DNA from: an uncultured Roseburia sp.
Lineage (GTDB): Bacteria > Bacillota > Clostridia > Lachnospirales > Lachnospiraceae
Direction of reading: 5' to 3'
Length of the DNA: 34,277 nt
Assembly: GCA_934317215.1 (NCBI GenBank)
Contig: CAKREH010000034.1
Coordinates: forward strand, 1-34,277
The position numbers and the translations under genes were made by a program. Below the pieces are notes generated by a model. The model worked only from the letters and a program-made list of their open reading frames with translations. It ran no database searches and had not been told where the DNA came from. Positions 7,068 to 15,678 of the stretch are shown piece after piece; positions within the stretch are counted from its first letter, which is position 1, and each line of letters begins with the position of its first letter.

Positions 7068-7613
7068 TTATGTAAGTAAACTAAGTATCATCTGGGCAGT
7101 CTCTGTCAGTCCCGTCCCGTTATCCATACTTCTCTTTTGCATATAGCGGTGAGCTTCCTCCTCTGTCAGGTTGTTACGTTCCATCAGGAGTGCTTTTGCT
7201 TCACTGATCAGATTCATCTCTTCCTCCGACCGCTCCTTCGGTTTTTGTCTTGCCTTTTTCCGCCTGCGCGTGATCGTGTATTCCATCATTTCAACAGTCT
7301 GGAGCAGTTCATTGATCTTTAGCGGTGTCGATAAACAGACCAGATTTTCCACATCACGCTCGCCACAGTTTCCCGGTGATGCCACGAGCAGCATTTCAAA
7401 CTGAGCGGGGAGATATTCATGTAATTCCGTATACATCATATCCACAAAACGGTAACCACACACCATGATCCCGCCGTCCAGTTCATTTGCATTCTGCAAA
7501 GCCTGGGCGCCTGTCGTGCAGACGGCATCCACATGATGTCCGTTCTGCATCAGGATCTTTTTGATATTACGCGCAGTATCCTGTTTCGGAAATGCAACGA
7601 TGATGTTTGTCAA
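7068..7613 (-). CDS. ANTAR-domain RNA-binding regulator with degenerate receiver, 181 aa
   Basis: The C-terminal about 55 residues form an ANTAR domain (ISEAKALLMERNNLTEEEAH, ending TGLTETAQMIL), a three-helix fold that binds paired hexaloop hairpins and prevents transcription termination. The N-terminal about 120 residues look like a response-regulator receiver. The residue after beta-3 that should be the phosphorylated Asp is not Asp (IMVCGYRF), so phosphorylation is unlikely. The linker is basic (RRRKKARQKPKER). It starts at TTG, with AAGGGG 7 nt upstream. It is the third gene of the operon, 23 nt after glnA, and probably controls nitrogen genes including its own operon. Confidence 0.85.
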   Translation of the reverse strand: MTNIIVAFPKQDTARNIKKILMQNGHHVDAVCTTGAQALQNANELDGGIMVCGYRFVDMMYTELHEYLPAQFEMLLVASPGNCGERDVENLVCLSTPLKINELLQTVEMMEYTITRRRKKARQKPKERSEEEMNLISEAKALLMERNNLTEEEAHRYMQKRSMDNGTGLTETAQMILSLLT

Positions 7614-7636
7614 ATCTTTTCCCCTTCATTCCTATA

Positions 7637-8968
7637 TCAGATTTTATACAGGTAATTATTGATCTCCCAATCGGAAACCTGCGCACGATAATCTGCCCAT
7701 TCCGATTTTTTGGCCTCAATATATTTTTCCGTCGCGTGTCTGCCCAGCACGTTCTGTAAATATTCGTCTTTTTCAAATTCTGCAAGTGCCTCTCCAAGGT
7801 CCGCCGGAAGTTCCTCGATACCGAGTTTATTTTTCTGTGACATACGCATCTCAAAAACATTTTCCGTCACTGCTGCCGGCGGCTCAATCTGATTCCGGAT
7901 ACCATCAAGTCCTGCCTGTAAGCACACCGCAAGTGTCAGATACGGATTGGCTGCGGAATCCGGACATCTGAGTTCCACCCTTGTACCCTCGCCTCTTGTA
8001 ACCGGAATACGGATGAGTGGGCTGCGGTTTGTCACAGACCATGCAATATAAATTGGTGCCTCATATCCCGGAACCAGACGCTTATAGGAATTGACAAGCG
8101 GATTGGTAATCGCCGCCATTCCTTTCATATGTTTCATCAGACCGCCGATAAACCAGTATGCTTCTTTGCTGAGTCCTAACTCGCCGTCCGGATCGTCAAA
8201 AATATTTTTTCCGTCCTTGCAGAGTGACATGTTCACATGCATACCGGAACCGTTGATTCCAAATTTCGGCTTTGGCATAAAACTTGCAAACATTCCATGT
8301 CGTTTTGCGATCGTTTTGACAGCCAGTTTAAATGTCATGATATTGTCTGCTGTTTTGACCGCCTCATCATAACGGAAATCAATCTCATGCTGCGCCGGTG
8401 CAACCTCGTGATGGGAAGCTTCAATCTCATATCCCATATCCTCTAACGTCAGCACCATATCACGTCTTGCATTTTCACCGAGATCGATCGGTCCAAGATC
8501 AAAATATCCGGCACGCTCCGTGCTGATCGTGGTCGGCTGCCCATCCTCATCCTGATTAAACAGGAAAAATTCACATTCCGGTCCGACATCAAAACGATAT
8601 CCCATCTGCGTTGCATCTTCCACTGCCTTCTTTAAGATATAACGCGGATCACCCTCAAAAGGTTTTCTGTCCGATGTATAAACATCACAGATGATCCTTG
8701 CAACCTTTCCCTGCTGCGGACGCCATGGGAAAATCACGAACGTATCAGGATCCGGATACAGATACATATCCGACTCCTCGATCCGGACGAATCCCTCGAT
8801 GGACGAACCATCAAACATGCATTCATCATTCAATGCCTTTTCTAACTGACTGGATGTGATTGCCACATTTTTTAAAGTTCCAAACATATCCGTAAACTGC
8901 AGACGGATAAATTCCACATCCTCCTCTTCTACCATATTAAAAATATCCTGTTTCGTATACCTGCTCAT
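7637..8968 (-). CDS. glnA: Glutamine synthetase type I (GSI-alpha-like), 443 aa
   Basis: ATP-dependent synthesis of glutamine from glutamate and ammonia; dodecameric and cytoplasmic. Signatures: MFDGSSIEGF, GPECEFFLF, the metal-site stretch HHEVAPAQHEIDFR, NGSGMHVNMSL, and NPYLTLAVCLQAGLDGI. At 443 aa it fits the short form without the adenylylation loop seen in enteric enzymes. The ATG at 8968 has GGAG 9 nt upstream; a TTG one codon earlier is less likely. It starts 6 nt after the hisA stop, so the two are coupled. The ANTAR gene follows. Confidence 0.96.
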   Translation of the reverse strand: MSRYTKQDIFNMVEEEDVEFIRLQFTDMFGTLKNVAITSSQLEKALNDECMFDGSSIEGFVRIEESDMYLYPDPDTFVIFPWRPQQGKVARIICDVYTSDRKPFEGDPRYILKKAVEDATQMGYRFDVGPECEFFLFNQDEDGQPTTISTERAGYFDLGPIDLGENARRDMVLTLEDMGYEIEASHHEVAPAQHEIDFRYDEAVKTADNIMTFKLAVKTIAKRHGMFASFMPKPKFGINGSGMHVNMSLCKDGKNIFDDPDGELGLSKEAYWFIGGLMKHMKGMAAITNPLVNSYKRLVPGYEAPIYIAWSVTNRSPLIRIPVTRGEGTRVELRCPDSAANPYLTLAVCLQAGLDGIRNQIEPPAAVTENVFEMRMSQKNKLGIEELPADLGEALAEFEKDEYLQNVLGRHATEKYIEAKKSEWADYRAQVSDWEINNYLYKI

Positions 8969-8974
8969 CAAAAA

Positions 8975-9754
8975 TCACTCCTTCTTCATATACTGCAACA
9001 CTTTATCGTAAGCCATCGGCCCTCCAAATAAATCGAGTGCGCTTCCAATGGTCACGTTCAATCTGTTATTCCCCAGTTTCTTCAGTTCCAAAAGGTCTTC
9101 AAAACTGCCAACGCCCCCGGCATAAGTGACCGGTATCTTTCCCCATTCGCCGAGCATCTTTACCAGTTCCTTTTCAATCCCTTTTGCTTTTCCTTCGACA
9201 TCCACTGCATGGATCAGAAATTCATCACAATAAGTGGAAAGCTCGTCTAACAACCGGATGCTGACTTCTTCATCTGTAAACTTCTGCCAGCGGTCTGTCA
9301 CTATATAATAGGTATCTTCTTTTTTTCTGCAGCTTAAATCAAGCACTAAATGCTCCCGTCCCACTGCAGCTTTTAAGCGTTTTAAATTATCATAATTGAT
9401 CTTTCCATCCCGGAACACATACGAAGTAACGATCACATGACTCGCTCCGGCATCCAGAAACTCTTTTGCATTTTCCGCTGTAACTCCACCACCGATCTGA
9501 AGTCCGCCGGGATATGCCCGCAGTGCATGTTCTGCCTGTTCACGCGTCGCTTTGTAATACTCACTGCTCACCGGATTCAAAAGAATAATATGCCCTCCTT
9601 TGATTCCTTCTTTCTGATACAGCTTTGCAAAATAAGCGGCATCCTGCTCCGCCACAAAATTCTCCGCTGCCTGGTCTCCGGCATCCTTTAAACTTCCACC
9701 AACGATCTGTTTAACTTTTCCGTTATGGATGTCGATACAGGGACGAAACTCCAT
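8975..9754 (-). CDS. hisA: HisA, eukaryote-type ProFAR isomerase, 259 aa
   Basis: A TIM-barrel isomerase that converts ProFAR to PRFAR in histidine synthesis. The start MEFRPCIDIHNGKVKQIVGG, the phosphate loops (LQIGGGVT and VTYAGGVGSFEDL) and the length fit the yeast HIS6-like branch more than the usual bacterial HisA. No other his gene is in the window. AGGGGG lies 7 nt upstream of the ATG. It heads an operon with glnA and an ANTAR regulator. The grouping makes sense because the next step, HisFH, consumes glutamine. Confidence 0.9.
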   Translation of the reverse strand: MEFRPCIDIHNGKVKQIVGGSLKDAGDQAAENFVAEQDAAYFAKLYQKEGIKGGHIILLNPVSSEYYKATREQAEHALRAYPGGLQIGGGVTAENAKEFLDAGASHVIVTSYVFRDGKINYDNLKRLKAAVGREHLVLDLSCRKKEDTYYIVTDRWQKFTDEEVSIRLLDELSTYCDEFLIHAVDVEGKAKGIEKELVKMLGEWGKIPVTYAGGVGSFEDLLELKKLGNNRLNVTIGSALDLFGGPMAYDKVLQYMKKE

Positions 9755-9784
9755 AATTTTCCCCCTTTTTCTTCTCTTCTTTTT

Positions 9785-9811
9785 TCACAGAATAACGCAT
9801 TTTATCTGTGA
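9785..9811 (-). promoter_or_regulatory. Leader hairpin with hexaloop before hisA
   Basis: On the minus strand, TCACAGATAA (9811-9802) pairs with TTATTCTGTGA (9795-9785) with one bulged T, closing the six-base loop AATGCG. The loop has A at position 1 and G at position 4, the signature of ANTAR-bound hairpins. It lies about 30 nt before the hisA ATG. It is not followed by U. Confidence 0.5.
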
Positions 9812-9830
9812 TGTTCTCTTTTATTTAGGT

Positions 9831-9871
9831 AAAAAATGGGCGACGTATGCCCCTGCTCTGGCTCCGTCGCC
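9831..9871 (-). terminator. Terminator-like hairpin (attenuator) in the hisA-glnA leader
   Basis: GGCGACG (9871-9865) pairs with CGTCGCC (9845-9839), with a 19-nt inner part, and on the minus strand ATTTTTTACC follows. No gene on this strand lies upstream, because guaB is divergent. The structure must therefore act on the hisA-glnA-ANTAR transcript itself, starting within a few bases of the predicted start site. Confidence 0.6.
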
Positions 9872-9878
9872 TAAAGCC

Positions 9879-9907
9879 ATCATATCACACATCAAATCAT
9901 TTGTGAA
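9879..9907 (-). promoter_or_regulatory. Promoter of the hisA-glnA-ANTAR operon
   Basis: Minus strand TTCACA (9907-9902) and TATGAT (9884-9879), spacing 17 bp, each one mismatch from consensus. The start would be near 9872, immediately before the attenuator hairpin. Confidence 0.65.
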
Positions 9908-9992
9908 TCATAATTTCTATAAGGTTTTTTCGCACGTTTTATTATTATTTCTAATATATATCTATTTTTTATAAATTCACACTTATATTTCA

Positions 9993-10021
9993 TTGACAGA
10001 GTATTTTTTTTTTGCTATGAT
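9993..10021 (+). promoter_or_regulatory. Promoter of guaB
   Basis: TTGACA (9993-9998) and TATGAT (10016-10021) with a 17-bp spacer. The start lies near 10028, giving a leader of about 50 nt. The stretch from 9755 to 10076 holds only this promoter and the divergent hisA promoter and leader. Confidence 0.8.
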
Positions 10022-10076
10022 ACAGAAACTAATATATCTTTTTCATACAATTCAAGAAGAAAGTGAGGAAAATAAA

Positions 10077-11531
10077 ATGGGAACAATTATTGGTGAAGGT
10101 ATTACTTTTGATGATGTGTTATTAGTTCCACAGTATTCAGAAGTTACACCAAACATGATTGATCTGACAACGCATCTTACCAAAAAGGTCGTTTTAAATA
10201 TTCCTATGATGAGCGCTGCCATGGATACCGTTACAGAACACAGAATGGCCATTGCAATGGCAAGACAGGGCGGTATCGGTATTATCCACAAAAACATGTC
10301 GATCCAGGCACAGGCCGATGAGGTAGATAAGGTAAAGCGTTCTGAAAATGGCGTTATCACGGATCCATTTTACCTTTCCCCGGATCATACATTACAGGAT
10401 GCCGAAGATCTGATGCGCAAATTCCGCATTTCTGGTGTGCCGATCTGCGAAGGTGGCAAATTAGTCGGTATCATCACAAACCGTGATTTAAAATTCGAGA
10501 CAGATTTTACCAAAAAGATCAGTGAAAGCATGACTTCCGAGAATCTGATCACAGCTCCGGAGGGCATCACTTTAGAGGAAGCAAAAAAGATCCTCGCAAA
10601 AGCAAGAAAAGAAAAACTTCCGATCGTAGATAAGGATTTCCACTTAAAAGGACTGATCACGATCAAAGATATTGAAAAACAGATCAAATATCCGCTCTCT
10701 GCCAAAGACGAGTTAGGCCGTCTGCTCTGCGGTGCCGGTGTCGGTATCACAGGAAACATGATGGAACGTGTAGAAGCTTTGGTAAAAGCGCACGTGGATG
10801 TGATCGTTGTCGATTCCGCACACGGACATTCCAAAAATATCTTAGAGGCAGTCAAAAAGATCAAAGCTGCCTACCCGGATCTGCAGGTCATCGCAGGAAA
10901 CGTTGCTACCGGTGATGCAACACGCGATCTGATCAAAGCAGGTGCTGACGCAGTCAAAGTCGGTATCGGACCTGGTTCTATCTGTACCACCCGTATCGTT
11001 GCAGGTATCGGTGTTCCTCAGGTTTCCGCTATCATGGACTGCTACAACGCTGCCAAAGAGTTCGGTGTTCCGATCATTGCAGATGGTGGTATCAAATATT
11101 CCGGAGACATGACAAAAGCTCTCGCTGCCGGTGCCAATGTATGTATGATGGGCAGCATGTTTGCAGGATGTGACGAAGCTCCGGGTACTTTTGAACTGTA
11201 TCAGGGAAGAAAATACAAAGTATACCGCGGTATGGGATCTCTTGCAGCCATGGAAAACGGCAGTAAAGACCGTTACTTCCAGGAAGGTGCGAAGAAACTG
11301 GTTCCGGAAGGCGTTGAAGGACGTGTTGCATACAAAGGTTCCGTGGAAGACACTGTATTCCAGTTAGTCGGCGGTATCCGTTCCGGTATGGGTTACTGTG
11401 GCTGCCCGACCATCGAGGACTTAAAAGAGAAGAGCAAATTTGTTAAGATCTCCGCAGCAGCTCTCCGTGAGAGTCATCCACATGACATTCACATCACCAA
11501 AGAGGCTCCGAATTACAGTATTGACGAATAA
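10077..11531 (+). CDS. guaB: IMP dehydrogenase, 484 aa
   Basis: NAD-dependent oxidation of IMP to XMP, the committed step to GTP. The N-terminus (GITFDDVLLVPQYSEV) and the paired CBS domains (about residues 95-205) are present. The catalytic loop GPGSICTTR carries Cys303, and the GRKYKVYRGMGS flap region follows. I start at the ATG at 10077 because GTGAGG precedes it by 8 nt and the length then fits the family; a longer in-frame TTG at 9993 is the -35 box itself. A single-gene unit ending at 11569-11607. Confidence 0.97.
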   Translation: MGTIIGEGITFDDVLLVPQYSEVTPNMIDLTTHLTKKVVLNIPMMSAAMDTVTEHRMAIAMARQGGIGIIHKNMSIQAQADEVDKVKRSENGVITDPFYLSPDHTLQDAEDLMRKFRISGVPICEGGKLVGIITNRDLKFETDFTKKISESMTSENLITAPEGITLEEAKKILAKARKEKLPIVDKDFHLKGLITIKDIEKQIKYPLSAKDELGRLLCGAGVGITGNMMERVEALVKAHVDVIVVDSAHGHSKNILEAVKKIKAAYPDLQVIAGNVATGDATRDLIKAGADAVKVGIGPGSICTTRIVAGIGVPQVSAIMDCYNAAKEFGVPIIADGGIKYSGDMTKALAAGANVCMMGSMFAGCDEAPGTFELYQGRKYKVYRGMGSLAAMENGSKDRYFQEGAKKLVPEGVEGRVAYKGSVEDTVFQLVGGIRSGMGYCGCPTIEDLKEKSKFVKISAAALRESHPHDIHITKEAPNYSIDE

Positions 11532-11568
11532 TGCTCTTTCCGATATAATATATGGTAAATTTTAAACA

Positions 11569-11607
11569 TTCCGGCGCTATTTTTGCTATAGTGCCGGAAA
11601 ATTTTAT
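11569..11607 (+). terminator. Terminator after guaB
   Basis: A 12-bp stem (11569-11580 with 11588-11599, one G-U pair) has a 7-nt loop and is followed by AATTTTAT. The U-tract is moderate, so some read-through into the next gene 30 nt on is possible. Confidence 0.7.
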
Positions 11608-11628
11608 ATTCTAATGAGGTGAAATTTC

Positions 11629-12909
11629 GTGGACGCAAGTGCCATATCACAGATTATTTTTCTAATTATTTTATTGATTCTCTCTGCTTTTTTTTCATCC
11701 GCAGAGACAGCTCTTACGACCGTAAATAAAATCCGGATGCGTACACTCGCAGATGACGGAAATAAACGTGCCGAACGGGTACTTCGTATTACAGACGACT
11801 CCCACAAGATGCTCAGCGCGATCTTAATCGGCAACAACATCGTCAATCTCTCCGCCTCCTCACTGGCAACCACGCTTGCAATCAAGCTCTGGGGCAGCGT
11901 CGGCGCAGGTATTGCAACCGGTATCCTTACATTTCTGATCCTCGTCTTTGGTGAGATTTCTCCAAAAACTTTTGCGACACTTTATGCGGATCAGATTTCG
12001 ATCGCCTATTCCGGTATCATCGGTTTTCTTATGAAAATACTGACTCCTGTGATTTTTCTGGTAAATCAGTTTTCCATGGGCTTTTTATTTTTACTGCATG
12101 TGGATCCAAAGGCAAACAACAATCAGATGACAGAGGAAGAACTCCGTACCATCGTGGATGTCAGCAAAGAAAACGGTGTCATCGAATCAGAAGAACATGA
12201 GATGATCAACAATCTGTTTGATTTTGGTGATGCGCAGGCAAAGGAAGTTATGGTTCCAAGACCTGATATGACTTTTGCAAATGTAAATAATACTTATGAC
12301 GAACTGATCAATATTTTTCAGGAAGACAAATTTACCAGACTTCCTGTCTATGAGGATACGACCGATAACGTCATCGGTATCCTGAACATGAAAGATCTTC
12401 TCCTCTGCAAGGACAAGGAGCATTTTTCCGTGCGGGATATCATGCGTGAACCTTATTTTACTTTTGAGCACAAAAATACCGCAGAACTTTTTATGGAGAT
12501 GCGTAAGTCGTCTATCTCCCTTGCAATCGTACTTGACGAATACGGTGCAACTGCCGGTCTTATCACGCTTGAAGACCTCTTAGAGGAGATTGTGGGTGAG
12601 ATCCGTGATGAATACGACACGGATGAAGAAGATCCGATCCTGCCGCTTAATGACCGCGAATTTATCGTTTCCGGTTCCACCAACCTGCAGGATCTCTGCG
12701 ATGAGTTAGATCTTAATTTCAGTTCCGAAGATTATGATACGATCGGCGGATATCTGCTCGGTCTCTTAGATCATCTGCCGGAAAAAAATGAGATCATCAT
12801 CACAGATGACAATGTGCTTCTCCGCGTCGAACAGATGGACAAAAACCGGATTGAGAAAGTTTACATAAAAAAACCGGACTTTCCACCGGATGAATCAGAC
12901 AAACAATAG
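11629..12909 (+). CDS. CNNM/CorC-type membrane protein with CBS pair, 426 aa
   Basis: Family often called hemolysin-like or CorC/HlyC; related proteins take part in magnesium or other cation efflux. Layout: a DUF21 (CNNM) membrane region with about four helices over residues 1-180, a CBS pair at about 200-315 (MVPRPDMTFANV opens it, and ITLEDLLEEIVGEIRDE closes it), and a C-terminal CorC domain at about 335-415. The start is GTG at 11629 with GAGGT 8 nt upstream. It follows guaB on the same strand but after a terminator. The transported ion cannot be read from sequence. Confidence 0.88.
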   Translation: MDASAISQIIFLIILLILSAFFSSAETALTTVNKIRMRTLADDGNKRAERVLRITDDSHKMLSAILIGNNIVNLSASSLATTLAIKLWGSVGAGIATGILTFLILVFGEISPKTFATLYADQISIAYSGIIGFLMKILTPVIFLVNQFSMGFLFLLHVDPKANNNQMTEEELRTIVDVSKENGVIESEEHEMINNLFDFGDAQAKEVMVPRPDMTFANVNNTYDELINIFQEDKFTRLPVYEDTTDNVIGILNMKDLLLCKDKEHFSVRDIMREPYFTFEHKNTAELFMEMRKSSISLAIVLDEYGATAGLITLEDLLEEIVGEIRDEYDTDEEDPILPLNDREFIVSGSTNLQDLCDELDLNFSSEDYDTIGGYLLGLLDHLPEKNEIIITDDNVLLRVEQMDKNRIEKVYIKKPDFPPDESDKQ

Positions 12910-12910
12910 A

Positions 12911-12966
12911 AAAAAATACCGGCCTGCAGCCTCAGATTTTATCTGATTTTGCAAGCCGGTATTTTT
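12911..12966. terminator. Bidirectional terminator after the CorC-type gene
   Basis: AAATACCGGC (12914-12923) pairs with GCCGGTATTT (12955-12964), with an inner TCAGAT/ATCTGA stem. T-runs flank both sides, so it serves the plus gene ending at 12909 and the minus gene ending at 12988. Confidence 0.85.
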
Positions 12967-12987
12967 ATATCCTTCTTATTTCGGTTT

Positions 12988-13380
12988 TTATTCAATATCG
13001 CATAGATCGCTTCCTGCCTCAGAACGGAACCGGAATGTATCCTCTACTCCATGATAGGAAATGGAAAAACTTCCCTCCATATCCAGATAGGAATGTGCTG
13101 CTGCAACCGCATCTAAAAATTCTGCGATATTTTCCAGAAAACCTTCTGCACATTCCGGTGAACTGCACTCTTCTTCCTCTACCTTTTCGTCAATATACAG
13201 ACGAAGCGTAAAATCATCCATGTCACTCTCATTGTCCACTTCCGCTTTCTGTAAATAGGAATTGGTGCAATTCTTAAACAGATTGCTTACATAAGATGCC
13301 GTGGAAGAAATCCGTGACTGCGAAATATCCTCCGCCTCTAAATATATCTTGTAACTGATTTTTAAACTGTTGTCTGCCAT
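12988..13380 (-). CDS. Hypothetical acidic 130-aa protein
   Basis: I do not recognise a family. The protein is soluble and strongly acidic, with a Glu cluster (EKVEEEECSSPE) in the middle. Predicted strands (SLKISYKIYLEAEDI, FTLRLYIDEKV, GSFSISYHGVEDTFRFRSE) alternate with two helices, suggesting a compact alpha/beta domain. There is no signal or membrane segment. AGGAGA stands 8 nt before the ATG. It lies between a terminator and the transglutaminase-like gene on the same strand, 87 nt downstream of that gene. Function unknown. Confidence 0.75.
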   Translation of the reverse strand: MADNSLKISYKIYLEAEDISQSRISSTASYVSNLFKNCTNSYLQKAEVDNESDMDDFTLRLYIDEKVEEEECSSPECAEGFLENIAEFLDAVAAAHSYLDMEGSFSISYHGVEDTFRFRSEAGSDLCDIE

Positions 13381-13467
13381 TTTCTCTTTCTCCTGTTTTT
13401 TATTTGTTGCTGTTCACTCGTACCTCGTTCCAGTAACGGATTTTGTAAATGGATCGGTATATCTTTA

Positions 13468-15678
13468 CTATTTCTTTGTAGTGACTGCTTTTACCTTAGA
13501 CCAGCCCGAATAGATCTTTTTGGATTTTCCATTCACTTTTACAGTCTTATAGGTGCGGACGCGTATGTAATATTTCTTTTTTGCTTTTAATTTTGTGACA
13601 TCCAATTTTACCTTTTTGGTATTATTGACATTCTTTGTCACAACCGACTTTTTGAATTTCGCATCCACTGCATATTGGATCTGGTAACCGCTTGTCTGTT
13701 TTGCCTGCTTCTTCCAGGACACCGAAAATGCTTTTTTCTTTGCCTTTACACCGGAAATAGTGGTTCCTTTCGGTATGATCTGGAATGTCTTCTGGTATTT
13801 TCCAGTGTAATCACCTTTCATTTCAATCGTAACCGTATAGATACCGGCATTTTTCCGCCCGGACGGCTTCTTTATTTTATAATCCGTTCCCTCTTTTAAC
13901 TTCTTTCCAGCACTGTTTGTCACTTTTACCGCCGGCATATGGGACTTACCGTCATAAGTGTAGGAAGTCTTTGAGAGCTGAACCGTCTTTACTTTCGGAA
14001 GGGTCCGTACCGTTTCCGTCTTTCCACAGACGCTGCATTTCCGTTTCACTTTTCCGCTCTCTCTGTACTCACTCCACTTATGACCGGCTGCAGGAATCAC
14101 GGTCTGTTCTGTCAGCACCTTTCCGCAGACACTGCAGTGACTTCCCTCCGTAAGACCGGTTGTCTCACAGGCTGCCGCTGCTGCTGCATCCGTGACTGCT
14201 GTATGGCCTGTAGCCGGAACAACAGTCTGTTCTGTCAGTACCTTTCCACAAACACTGCAATGACTTCCCTCCGTAAGACCAGTTGTCTCACAGGCTGCCG
14301 TTACTACTGCATCGGCGGCTGGGGTGTGACGACCTGTAGCCGGAACAACAGTCTGTTCTGTCAGCACTTTTTCACAGACACTGCAGTGACTTCCCTCCGT
14401 AAGACCGGTTGTCGCACAGGTTGCTGCTATTGCTGCATCCGTGACTGCTGTATGGCCTGTAGCCGGAACAACGGTCTGTTCTGTCAGCACCTTTCCACAG
14501 ACACTGCAATGACTTCCCTCCGTAAGGCCGGTTGTCTCACAGGCTGCCGCCACTGCTGCATCCGTGACTGCTGTATGACCCTCTATCGGGAGCTCCCCCG
14601 GATCCGTCATTGTAGCTCCACTGTCTAATGTACACACCGGCAAATACCCATCCCAGTAAGTTTCTTCTGTATGACATGATTTAGACCAGCTGCTGTATGT
14701 ATCATAAAATTCATCACTCCTGACAAAATAACTATAATAAAAACCATTGCTCTGGTCATCCCATGTACAGTCCACATTATACCATGCACTGCATATTTTT
14801 ACTTTATTCCATTCGTGATTGGAACTTGTCACCGACACCGCATCGATCCCGGAACTGTTGCACATCATCGCAAATGACTGGGCATATCCGGCGCAGACCG
14901 TCTTATCCATACAAAAAACACTGTACACTGATTGTGAGTATTCTGTACTCTCCGTTGAAAAATTATTATTTACAAGAGCCTGATTATAATACACTTTCTC
15001 ACAGATCAGATCGTGTATCTTCTGAACTTTTTCAAAATCTGTACTGCATGTATCAATCTGTTTCTGCCAGATATCAGCCTGTTCTTTTACTTTTTCCGTC
15101 TCTTCCATCCGGTCTGTACCTTTTCCAAACGCAGGATAAATGCCGAATATCACAGAAACCTTACCATTTGAATACTTAATTGTATAAACTGTCGGATTTA
15201 AAAAATAATATTGTGGGTTGGAATACCGGAACATCAGCAGCACATTTTTCTGCTGTTCCTTCGTAAGATCACTTCCCGAAATGGCTTTCATCCTGTATGC
15301 ACCAGAATTAGCCATTGCTGCATCTGTTTCTGTTGTCAGATACTTTTCACAGACAGTATCCAGCGAATCCCAGTATTCTCTTTCTTCAGCCGATAACTGA
15401 TTGTAAAAGTAATAACTTCCATATTTTCCCCAGTCATCTGCTGATATGTCTGCCATTCGAAACAGCGACTGCTGTGCAGCTTCATCTTCCTCTATGCATT
15501 CATAATCTTCCTCATCTGCCGCTTCCGCCTCTTCCTCAAATACGGGCAGCCCCGTTGGCGTTTCCATGTCAGTCACGCTCTCATAAGCAAAAACTCTGTA
15601 GTCCACTCTCAGCAACAAACATAACAGACTGCAGAAAATCACCGTTCTGATTCGTGTTACAAATTTTTTTCTATTCAT
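13468..15678 (-). CDS. Secreted transglutaminase-like protein with CxxC repeats and Fn3 domain, 736 aa
   Basis: An N-terminal signal (MNRKKF then VIFCSLLCLLLRV) is followed by an acidic linker and a transglutaminase-like domain. Its triad is visible: Cys in KTVCAGYAQSF, His in SSNHEWNKV and Asp in WYNVDCTWDD. Then come four tandem 41-42-residue repeats, each with HCSVCGK or HCSVCEK, a fifth degenerate CSVCGK copy, an Ig-like stretch (YDGKSHMPAVKV) and a C-terminal fibronectin-III-like domain. No LPXTG anchor is present. I chose the ATG at 15678 with AAGG at 6 nt; a GTG six codons earlier is possible. Probably a cell-surface protein that cross-links or cleaves wall or host material. Confidence 0.85.
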   Translation of the reverse strand: MNRKKFVTRIRTVIFCSLLCLLLRVDYRVFAYESVTDMETPTGLPVFEEEAEAADEEDYECIEEDEAAQQSLFRMADISADDWGKYGSYYFYNQLSAEEREYWDSLDTVCEKYLTTETDAAMANSGAYRMKAISGSDLTKEQQKNVLLMFRYSNPQYYFLNPTVYTIKYSNGKVSVIFGIYPAFGKGTDRMEETEKVKEQADIWQKQIDTCSTDFEKVQKIHDLICEKVYYNQALVNNNFSTESTEYSQSVYSVFCMDKTVCAGYAQSFAMMCNSSGIDAVSVTSSNHEWNKVKICSAWYNVDCTWDDQSNGFYYSYFVRSDEFYDTYSSWSKSCHTEETYWDGYLPVCTLDSGATMTDPGELPIEGHTAVTDAAVAAACETTGLTEGSHCSVCGKVLTEQTVVPATGHTAVTDAAIAATCATTGLTEGSHCSVCEKVLTEQTVVPATGRHTPAADAVVTAACETTGLTEGSHCSVCGKVLTEQTVVPATGHTAVTDAAAAAACETTGLTEGSHCSVCGKVLTEQTVIPAAGHKWSEYRESGKVKRKCSVCGKTETVRTLPKVKTVQLSKTSYTYDGKSHMPAVKVTNSAGKKLKEGTDYKIKKPSGRKNAGIYTVTIEMKGDYTGKYQKTFQIIPKGTTISGVKAKKKAFSVSWKKQAKQTSGYQIQYAVDAKFKKSVVTKNVNNTKKVKLDVTKLKAKKKYYIRVRTYKTVKVNGKSKKIYSGWSKVKAVTTKK
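14086..14580 (-). repeat. Four tandem 123-126-bp coding repeats
   Basis: Four copies of a 41-42-aa unit lie head to tail inside the transglutaminase-like gene, nearly identical in DNA; one unit carries an extra Arg codon. Such copies can gain or lose units by recombination or slippage. Each protein unit ends VVPAT or similar and carries one CxxC pair. Confidence 0.9.

Noticed and set aside
9839..9871. Leader stem as a fluoride or other known riboswitch
   Set aside because: The conserved core bases of the fluoride (crcB) class and other classes I know are missing; only a simple stem with a T-run is supported.
9837..9875. Short plus-strand peptide ORF of 12 codons starting ATGGGCGAC
   Set aside because: It is the GC stem of the leader hairpin read backwards, with no ribosome site.
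9993..10076. N-terminal extension of guaB from a TTG at 9993
   Set aside because: The TTG is the first half of the -35 box TTGACA and the extension covers the promoter; the ATG at 10077 has a ribosome site and the family's usual start.
14080..14628. Cys-rich plus-strand ORF of 182 aa resembling a repeat toxin or bacteriocin
   Set aside because: It is the antisense of the tandem CxxC repeats and owes its periodicity to them.
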